A DNA stretch of 55,153 bases. Source: an uncultured Collinsella sp. Lineage in GTDB: Bacteria > Actinomycetota > Coriobacteriia > Coriobacteriales > Coriobacteriaceae. How positions within the stretch are numbered: the first letter of the stretch is position 1; each line of letters starts with the position of its first letter. Of the stretch, positions 49,966 to 55,153 are shown one piece after another. The notes beneath the pieces are model-generated. The model worked only from the letters and a program-made list of their open reading frames with translations. It searched no databases and was not told the origin of the DNA. The DNA is taken from the NCBI GenBank assembly GCA_900757205.1, contig CAAENA010000071.1, positions 1 to 55,153 on the forward strand, in the 5' to 3' direction. The position numbers and the translations under genes were made by a program.

Positions 49966-49993
49966 TCGTGCCTTACCACTTGGCGACACCCGC
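49955..49993 (-). pseudogene. Stranded 5' half of tRNA-Gly at attR
   Basis: On the minus strand from 49993: acceptor GCGGGTG, a normal D arm (GCCAAGTGGTAAGGC), anticodon 5' stem CGAGC and loop TTCCCAA, then GCTGG, after which no T arm or acceptor 3' strand follows. The sequence therefore stops being a tRNA just beyond the shared core GCTTCCCAAGC. Its own promoter remains upstream. It is the broken chromosomal tRNA left by integration. Confidence 0.8.
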
Positions 49994-50028
49994 ATGCTTG
50001 GTAGGCGCTCCTGCCATACCGTGTCGGC

Positions 50029-50034
50029 ATTATA
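50029..50034 (-). promoter_or_regulatory. -10 box of the interrupted tRNA-Gly
   Basis: TATAAT on the minus strand, 36 bp before the tRNA 5' end. The transcript leader would contain a small GGTA/TACC hairpin. Confidence 0.6.
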
Positions 50035-50120
50035 GCCTAAAACGCGCGAACGAGAGCAAGGAATGGCGAACACATGCGAAATTCCCCATACCTAGGCATT
50101 ATGAATGCGATTGCGCCGGC

Positions 50121-50447
50121 TCATGAATACGGATCGAACTGCCAATCGGGGGCTTTGCGCGGGATGGCGATGCTTGCAGGATCGAACTGCTCGAACAGCA
50201 GCTTCTCCGGCGTGGTCTCAAGCGCATCTGCAAGCTCTTCGACCATCGAAAGGCGAACATTCGCCGTGCCTTTCTCGATCTTGTTGAGCTGTGGCCGGCC
50301 GATGCCGACCATGGCCGCGAAGCAGGTCTTGTTGATCCGGCCCCGTTCACGAAGGCGCTTCACGTTGCGTCCGAGCGTGACGGCCATCTTCGGCTCGCCG
50401 TTCGGCATATTCGCCAGCTCATCGATATGTGGGACGGAAGTCTGCAT
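50121..50447 (-). CDS. XRE-family regulator of the chromosomal flank
   Basis: A 108-residue protein with a helix-turn-helix at residues 26-85 (RNVKRLRERGRINKTCFAAMVGIGRPQLNKIEKG, then MVEELADALETTPEKLLF). No ribosome site precedes the first ATG (50447). Internal starts at Met14 or Met21 are possible. Two inverted repeats lie immediately upstream (50456-50496). First recognisable gene outside the element. Confidence 0.8.
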   Translation of the reverse strand: MQTSVPHIDELANMPNGEPKMAVTLGRNVKRLRERGRINKTCFAAMVGIGRPQLNKIEKGTANVRLSMVEELADALETTPEKLLFEQFDPASIAIPRKAPDWQFDPYS

Positions 50448-50455
50448 GCATCGAG

Positions 50456-50496
50456 CGTAACGGCATGATTACGCAATGCTGTAACCCAGCAGTTAC
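50456..50496 (-). promoter_or_regulatory. Two inverted repeats upstream of the XRE gene
   Basis: CGTAA-N8-TTACG (50456-50473) and GTAAC-N6-GTTAC (50481-50496). They are likely autoregulatory sites. The rest of the spacer to 50797 should hold the LCP promoter. I see no further gene in it. Confidence 0.45.
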
Positions 50497-50797
50497 GTTC
50501 CGGGGGTATTTTTCAAGAAAAGCCGCGCTGCAACCTATATATAGGAGCGGGATAGGGCGAGCTCCCGTGAACACCCTGTTTCGGTCGCATGCCATTTTTA
50601 TGGTTGTCAATCTGGGATGATACAATGCACGATGATTAATTGGGGCATGGTGCACGGTTGTGAGCGTTCGCCAAGCCGCTGAAGGAAAGTTGAAATCGGG
50701 TAGCGTAGGCACCATGCCGGTGGGGAGCCGCATGGAATCTGTGCGGTGCGGAAGAAGGTGACGCAGGCCCGAACGGACTGCTGTGAGGAGATTTTGC

Positions 50798-52297
50798 ATG
50801 GCATTCAAAAAGAACCGCCATCCCCAAGCGAACGATCCGCTAGCTTCCCAGGTGCCCGCCGGCTACCGTCCGGCGTTCACTCCCGGCTCCCAAGGCCCTG
50901 GCGCGAACAACGCGTTTCGCAATCAGACGGGCGCGTCGCAGTATTCGCGTTCGAACCCGCAGTATTCGGCGCAGCGTTCGCGCAAGTCTGCCAAAGGCAA
51001 GAAGATCGCCCTTGGCGTGTGCTGCGCGCTGATCGTCGCCCTTATCGGGTGCGGAACCGCATTCGCCGTATGGTACAACAACGTGAACAGTCAGCTGAAT
51101 ACGGGCGGTAAAACGTCCGAGGAGCTGGAGAACATCAACGAGCAGCTGGTCAGCTCCAGTTTTAGAGAGCCGTTCTACATGATGCTGATCGGATCGGATA
51201 AGCGCGAGGGCGATGACGAAGGCGGCGCACGTTCCGACACGAATATCGTCGTGCGCGTCGACCCGACTTCCAACCAGGCAACGCTCGTGTCCATTCCCCG
51301 CGACACCATGATCGATATCGACGGCTATGGCACGAACAAGTTCAACGCCGCGTACAACTACGGCGGCGCTGCAGCGACCATCCGCGAGGCGACCCAGCTC
51401 ACCGGCGTCAGCATCTCGCATTATGCCGAAGTCAACTTCGAGGAGCTGGTCAGCCTGGTCGACGCCGTCGGAGGCGTCGACGTCATGGTCGATGAGCGCA
51501 TCGACGACACCGATGCCGACAACACCACCGACCACCCCGAGAACCCGCGCATCATCATCGAGGCCGGCGAGCAGCACCTTAACGGCGAGCAGGCCCTGGT
51601 GTTCGCGCGTAGCCGCGCCTACGTCGACGGCGACTTCACGCGTACAGCTAACCAGCGCAAGCTTATCCAAGCTCTTGTGGACAAGGTGCTGGCCCTGCCC
51701 GTCACCGAGCTGCCCGGCGTTATCCAGGCTGCGGCGAAGTGCGTTACCACCGACATGAAGGTCAACGACATCATCTCGCTGGCGCAGCAGTTCAAAGATG
51801 ACGGCGATCTGCTCATGTATTCCGCCATGCTGCCTTCCGTCACCGGCTACGTCGACGGCGTTTCCTACGTGTTCGCCGATGAGGACAAGGTCACCGAGAT
51901 GATGAAGGTCGTCGATCAGGGCGGCGATCCCAGCGGCATCACCGGCTCCACCAGCAAGCTTGCGCAGAAATATGGCGCCGGCTCCTCTGCGGGCGGCTCT
52001 TCCGCGGGCGGTATCGCTACGGGTAGCGGGGTGTATGCCGGCAACGACTACGATACGGGCGCCGCATCCGCCTATAGCGGCGGTTACTCCGCAAGCGGAA
52101 CCGGCTCTTCGTCCTACTACGGCGGAGCCACGGGCGGCTATGCCGATGCATCCTCCAACGCATACGGTGCCGGAACGGGCTATTCCGGAGCGGCATCCAC
52201 CGGCGGTTCTGCTAGCTCGTCCGGCACGGGCGGCTACGCAGCAGGTGCAGGAACCGGCGGCTATGCAACGGGCACCGGCGTAGGCTCTGCCTACTAG
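50798..52297 (+). CDS. LytR-CpsA-Psr (LCP) family wall-polymer ligase
   Basis: A 499-residue membrane enzyme. One helix (about 69-95) is followed by an LCP domain: FYMMLIGSDKREGD, SDTNIVVRVDPTSNQATLVSIPRDTMIDI, NFEELVSLVDAVGGVDV and LVFARSRAYVDGDFTRTANQRKLIQAL, which carry the Asp/Arg residues that hold the polyprenyl pyrophosphate. LCP enzymes attach teichoic acids or polysaccharides to peptidoglycan. The last 100 residues are a Gly/Ser/Ala/Tyr-rich low-complexity tail, longer than usual. TGAGGAG precedes ATG 50798. Confidence 0.93.
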   Translation: MAFKKNRHPQANDPLASQVPAGYRPAFTPGSQGPGANNAFRNQTGASQYSRSNPQYSAQRSRKSAKGKKIALGVCCALIVALIGCGTAFAVWYNNVNSQLNTGGKTSEELENINEQLVSSSFREPFYMMLIGSDKREGDDEGGARSDTNIVVRVDPTSNQATLVSIPRDTMIDIDGYGTNKFNAAYNYGGAAATIREATQLTGVSISHYAEVNFEELVSLVDAVGGVDVMVDERIDDTDADNTTDHPENPRIIIEAGEQHLNGEQALVFARSRAYVDGDFTRTANQRKLIQALVDKVLALPVTELPGVIQAAAKCVTTDMKVNDIISLAQQFKDDGDLLMYSAMLPSVTGYVDGVSYVFADEDKVTEMMKVVDQGGDPSGITGSTSKLAQKYGAGSSAGGSSAGGIATGSGVYAGNDYDTGAASAYSGGYSASGTGSSSYYGGATGGYADASSNAYGAGTGYSGAASTGGSASSSGTGGYAAGAGTGGYATGTGVGSAY

Positions 52298-52314
52298 CGC
52301 TTTCTATGATCTTC

Positions 52315-52348
52315 AAAGGGACGCGGCTTAAAGCCGTGTCCCTTTTTT
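52315..52348 (+). terminator. Terminator of the LCP gene
   Basis: AAAGGGACGCGGC and GCCGTGTCCCTTT arms with a short loop (one G-T pair) and a TTTTTT run, 18 bp after the stop. Confidence 0.85.
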
Positions 52349-52360
52349 CTTCCCAACGAA

Positions 52361-52395
52361 AAGGGCTCGCAATCCGAATGGGATTGCGAGCCCTT
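52361..52395 (-). terminator. Terminator of galE
   Basis: AAGGGCTCGCAATCC and GGATTGCGAGCCCTT, perfect 15-bp arms and a 5-base loop, followed on the minus strand by CCCTTTTCG. It ends the galE transcript. Confidence 0.8.
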
Positions 52396-52419
52396 GTACG
52401 ATCTGCGGCGGGTAGCGGG

Positions 52420-53559
52420 TTACTGCTCGGTGGCGTATCCGTCGGGGTTCATGGATTGCCAACGCCAGCTGTCAGCGCACATGCGGTCAAGGTCGTACTC
52501 GGCGACCCAGCCCAGCTCGGTGCGCGCCTTGTCGCAAGCGGCGTAGTTGGTGGCAACGTCGCCGGCGCGGCGCGGCTTGATCTGGTAGGGGATCTCGTGG
52601 CCGCAGGCTTTCTCGAACGCGTGCACGACATCGAGCACGCTCGAGCCCTTGCCGGTGCCAAGGTTGAAGATGCCCACGCCGCGGCGGCTGCCGTCGGCGG
52701 CTGCTTCGCCTTCCAGCGACCCAAGGCCCAGCGCCTTGCCGGTGCCCACTTTGCCGCCCATCCATTCGAGCGCTGCCACATGGCCGCGGGCCAGGTCGAC
52801 CACATGGATGTAGTCGCGCACGCCCGTGCCGTCCGGGGTGTCGTAGTCGTCGCCGAACACGCCGACGCACTCCAGCTTGCCCACGGCAACCTGCGCGACG
52901 TAGGGCAGCAGGTTGTTCGGGATGCCCTTCGGATCCTCGCCGATCAGGCCGCTCTCATGCGCGCCGATGGGGTTGAAGTAACGCAGCAGCACGACGTTCC
53001 ACTCGTTGTCGCCCACGTACAGGTCGGTGAGCACCTGCTCGAGCATGCTCTTGGTCCATCCGTAGGGGTTGGTGCAGTCGTGCTTGGGGCACTCCTCGGT
53101 GATCGGGATGAACTCGGGCTCGCCGTACACCGTTGCGCTGCTGGAGAACACGATGTTCTTCACGCCATGGTTGCGCGCCACATCGCACAGCACCAGCGTG
53201 CCGGCGATGTTGTTCCAGTAGTACTCCAGCGGCTTCTGCACGCTTTCGCCAACCGCCTTGAAGCCGGCGAAGTGGATGATGGCGTCAACGTCGTTTTCGG
53301 CGAAGATGGCGTCAAGCGCTTCTCGGTCCAAGATGTTCTGCTTGTAGAAACGCAGCTGGGCGTCGTCGGCGTCGATGTCGCAGATCTTGCGGATGCGGTC
53401 GACGGCGATCTGGCTGGAATTGCTCAGGTCGTCCACGATGACCACGCTGTAGCCTCGCTGGATCAGTTCGACGCAGGTATGGCTGCCGATGAATCCGGCA
53501 CCGCCCGTGACCAGGATGCTCAGGTCCTTCTGGTCTTTCGCCAGTCCTTTGTTTGCCAT
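52420..53559 (-). CDS. galE: UDP-glucose 4-epimerase
   Basis: A 379-residue NAD-dependent short-chain dehydrogenase-type enzyme that interconverts UDP-glucose and UDP-galactose. The Rossmann motif GGAGFIGSH lies at residues 19-27. SSSATVYGEPE and the active-site YxxxK (NPYGWTKSMLEQ) follow, then RYFNPIGAHESGLIGEDP, DYIHVVDLARGH and NLGTGKGSSVLDV. All are standard GalE. A 30-residue insertion in LGLGSLEGEAAADGSRRG is longer than in E. coli GalE. Confidence 0.96.
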   Translation of the reverse strand: MANKGLAKDQKDLSILVTGGAGFIGSHTCVELIQRGYSVVIVDDLSNSSQIAVDRIRKICDIDADDAQLRFYKQNILDREALDAIFAENDVDAIIHFAGFKAVGESVQKPLEYYWNNIAGTLVLCDVARNHGVKNIVFSSSATVYGEPEFIPITEECPKHDCTNPYGWTKSMLEQVLTDLYVGDNEWNVVLLRYFNPIGAHESGLIGEDPKGIPNNLLPYVAQVAVGKLECVGVFGDDYDTPDGTGVRDYIHVVDLARGHVAALEWMGGKVGTGKALGLGSLEGEAAADGSRRGVGIFNLGTGKGSSVLDVVHAFEKACGHEIPYQIKPRRAGDVATNYAACDKARTELGWVAEYDLDRMCADSWRWQSMNPDGYATEQ

Positions 53560-53840
53560 GAAAGCTCCTTATCCTTTGAGCAGGTCTTCCCTGTACGCGC
53601 AAGCGCGTTCTCATGTGCTTCATGGTAGCAGTCCGGCGGTCTCTTACGGGTAAAGAGTTCGAAAGCAACACGCGCGTATGAGCGTGTCGAAGACAGCGGC
53701 AGCGCTCGTGGCTGATAAGCCGCCGTTCGGAACGAGTTCAAAGATTATTCTTGAACTAGAACAATTATGTCGCTATTCTGTTCTCAGTTGGAGATAACGC
53801 TTCTCGATATCTCTTCCCCCTCGTTTCACTCGTCTGACGC

Positions 53841-53875
53841 AAAGGCCGCCTCCCCCGCGGCCTTTCGTCATTTTT
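53841..53875. terminator. Hairpin in the 53560-53974 spacer
   Basis: AAAGGCCGC-N7-GCGGCCTTT then CGTCATTTTT on the plus strand. The spacer otherwise has no gene. It should contain the galE promoter and, on the minus side, the end of the 53975 gene transcript. Confidence 0.5.
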
Positions 53876-53974
53876 GGGGATATCGAAGCGGGAGTGCCTG
53901 CTGCGTTCCGAGGCTCCGATGAAGTAAATGCTAGGCGACCATTGATTTGCGGTTTGCGCAATCACCTGGCGCGA

Positions 53975-54427
53975 TCATCCCCGCTTGTCCCCGAATTTCG
54001 GCAGCTTTTTCAGCAAAGCCCAGGCGATTTGCTTATCCTGGGGCGTTTGTAAAAGGGACCCGAAGTCAAGAAACGATATCGCGGTGCGGCCAAGCAGGCG
54101 GGTTGCCTTCCCGGAGGGAACGGCAAGGTGATACGCCTGCCCGAGGAGCGCGGCGCTTTTGCCGTCCGCGGCTACGATGCAGATCGGGTCCAAGCCCTCG
54201 ATCAGAACGAACAGGGCCTGCTGGTCAAGGTCGCCGGGCGCGACGAATGTGCACGCGTCATGCCCGTACCCCAAAGCCGCTAACGAGCTGTCCAGCGCTT
54301 TTTCGGCGGCTTCCGAAAGCGATTCGGAGCTGATGACGCAGCACAGCCCGGCGTGGGCGCCGCTCATATATTGACCGAACAGTTCCCAGGTTTCGTCCAA
54401 TGCGACCTCGTATTTGTTACCGCTCAT
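53975..54427 (-). CDS. Hypothetical protein
   Basis: A 150-residue soluble protein, mostly alternating helix and strand (DETWELFGQYMSGAHAGLCCVISSE, QQALFVLIEGLDPICIVAADG, KATRLLGRTAISFLDFGSLLQTP). ATG 54427 is chosen as the most typical start. Longer starts at 54484 or 54535 have no good ribosome site. Family not recognised. Divergent from the 54547 gene. Confidence 0.65.
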   Translation of the reverse strand: MSGNKYEVALDETWELFGQYMSGAHAGLCCVISSESLSEAAEKALDSSLAALGYGHDACTFVAPGDLDQQALFVLIEGLDPICIVAADGKSAALLGQAYHLAVPSGKATRLLGRTAISFLDFGSLLQTPQDKQIAWALLKKLPKFGDKRG

Positions 54428-54546
54428 GGTTTTTTTCACACCCGCTCTTGCCCTTGAAACGCGTTCGCCGTATAACCGAATCATACCAAGAACGCGAATA
54501 GCCGCGAATGACGCGAAGCCATCATCGCGGGACAAAGGAGGACGTT

Positions 54547-54801
54547 ATGTGCACGAACGGCATCAACACCGGTCAGTTCGAGATGATGATCGAGCAGATC
54601 GACGACCATTTGAAGCTCGAGCGCCGTTGGGCCCACACGCTGGGTCACAAGGCGGGCGACGCCGGCTATGAGACTGTTTCCAAGAAGCTGCACGAGGCGC
54701 AGGCGCTCATCGACGATGTGCGCGCGCTGCTCGACGAGGCGAAGGATGCGCTGGAAGACGATGCGGAGGCCGCCGGCGGCGTTACGGTCGAGCTGGTGTA
54801 G
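54547..54801 (+). CDS. Small acidic helical protein upstream of nikR
   Basis: An 84-residue protein that is helical throughout (GQFEMMIEQIDDHLKLERRWAHTLGHKAG, then LHEAQALIDDVRALLDEAKDALEDDAE). AAAGGAGGACGTT precedes the ATG. Its stop is 7 bp before nikR, so the two are co-transcribed. It may be connected to nickel handling but has no histidine-rich stretch. Confidence 0.65.
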   Translation: MCTNGINTGQFEMMIEQIDDHLKLERRWAHTLGHKAGDAGYETVSKKLHEAQALIDDVRALLDEAKDALEDDAEAAGGVTVELV

Positions 54802-54807
54802 CCCGGT

Positions 54808-55153
54808 ATGGCGAACGACCTGATGCGGTTCTCGGTCGCCATGCCTGAGGACCTGCTGGTAAGCTTCGATCGCCTGGTATCGCGACGGGGGCTGGCGAAG
54901 AACCGCAGCGAAGTGGTGCGCGACCTGGTCCGCGATGCGCTGGTCGAGGACGAGTGCTCGATGCCCGGCGTCGAGGTTGCGGGGTCGTTGACCATCGTGT
55001 TCGACCACCACGCAAACGACCTGCAGGAAAAGCTGCATGCCATCCAGCACGAGTACTTCGGCAACATCGTGTCGTCCATGCATGTGCACCTCGATGAGCA
55101 CATGTGCTTGGAGGTCATCGTGCTGCGCGGCTATACGGAGCTGGTTCAGAGCA
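54808..55153 (+). CDS. nikR: Nickel-responsive regulator NikR (3' end beyond window)
   Basis: The first 115 residues of a NikR protein, cut by the window end. An N-terminal ribbon-helix-helix (LMRFSVAMPEDLLVSFDRLVSRRGLAKNRSEVVRDLVRDAL) is followed by the ACT-like nickel-binding domain: VFDHHANDLQEKLHAIQHEYF and MHVHLDEHMCLEVIVLRG. These hold the His-His-Cys ligand set (H-x-H-x5-C near 91-99). NikR normally represses nickel uptake genes when nickel is plentiful. Confidence 0.93.
   Translation, partial: MANDLMRFSVAMPEDLLVSFDRLVSRRGLAKNRSEVVRDLVRDALVEDECSMPGVEVAGSLTIVFDHHANDLQEKLHAIQHEYFGNIVSSMHVHLDEHMCLEVIVLRGYTELVQS

Noticed and set aside
52306..53628. A 440-codon plus-strand open frame opposite galE
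   Set aside because: The minus strand is a full-length GalE with catalytic YxxxK and its own terminator.

Overview
The window is one large integrative and conjugative element (ICE, about 49.9 kb, roughly 69 to 49,965) plus about 5 kb of host chromosome to its right. Base composition is high in G+C. The element combines Firmicutes/Actinobacteria-type (FATA) conjugation genes with VaFE/Cna-B surface protein genes, two AbiE modules, HxlR regulators and nitroreductases. The chromosomal flank carries an LCP protein, GalE and NikR. Together these suggest a gut Coriobacteriia host, probably Eggerthellaceae. This taxonomic call is an inference from gene content, not the result of a search.

Layout. 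Left end (1-4.3 kb): an intact tRNA-Gly(CCC), then a tyrosine integrase and a small excisionase-like protein on the minus strand, an XRE regulator and an AlpA-like protein, and the first AbiE toxin-antitoxin pair, which is expressed from a leaderless promoter inside a 47-bp dyad. 4.3-6.5 kb: a minus-strand redox cargo operon (Rrf2 regulator, nitroreductase, PEBP-like protein, GNAT). 6.7-21.8 kb: the conjugation operon, all on the plus strand: two element-specific proteins, the VirD4/TraG coupling protein, a Maff2-like small membrane protein, a PrgI-like protein, the VirB4 ATPase, a glucosaminidase-NlpC/P60 wall hydrolase, an anchored lipoprotein-like protein, a VirB6/TrbL-like membrane protein, a 1,253-residue thioester/Cna-B/VaFE adhesin and a class B sortase. 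22-33.7 kb: cargo with many regulators (MarA-like AraC, a compact HelD helicase, two HxlR regulators, a nitroreductase, histidine phosphatase, YdeI-like protein, radical SAM enzyme, XRE-membrane regulator, and an ECF sigma/membrane protein/ABC transporter operon). 33.7-37 kb: the mobilisation module on the minus strand (MobC, MOBP-type relaxase, accessory protein, zinc-ribbon lipoprotein) with a candidate oriT upstream of mobC. 37.2-40.6 kb: a probable leading region of minus-strand genes of unknown function separated by two related structured leaders. 40.9-44.7 kb: a defence-like cluster (XRE regulator, DUF2971 protein, remnant of a third AbiEi-type antitoxin, second AbiE pair, remnant of a second XRE gene). 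44,729-46,560: an IS1595-family transposon with an 8-bp target duplication and a nucleotidyltransferase passenger like the lnu genes. 46.6-49.7 kb: a long nested inverted repeat, a Rep-like protein, ParB and ParA. About 49,955: the right attachment site, inside the stranded 5' half of a tRNA-Gly gene that still has its promoter.

How it works together. Int and the excisionase-like protein recombine att cores lying in the anticodon-arm sequence of tRNA-Gly. The relaxosome (MobC/relaxase/oriT) feeds the coupling protein and the VirB4-type secretion system. The wall hydrolase opens the peptidoglycan, and the sortase-anchored adhesin probably holds mating cells together. ParAB and a Rep-like protein suggest a replicating, partitioned excised form. 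AbiE pairs may stabilise the element or defend the cell. The chromosomal flank (50.1-55.15 kb) holds an XRE regulator, an LCP wall-polymer ligase, GalE, two unrecognised small genes and a truncated NikR at the window edge.
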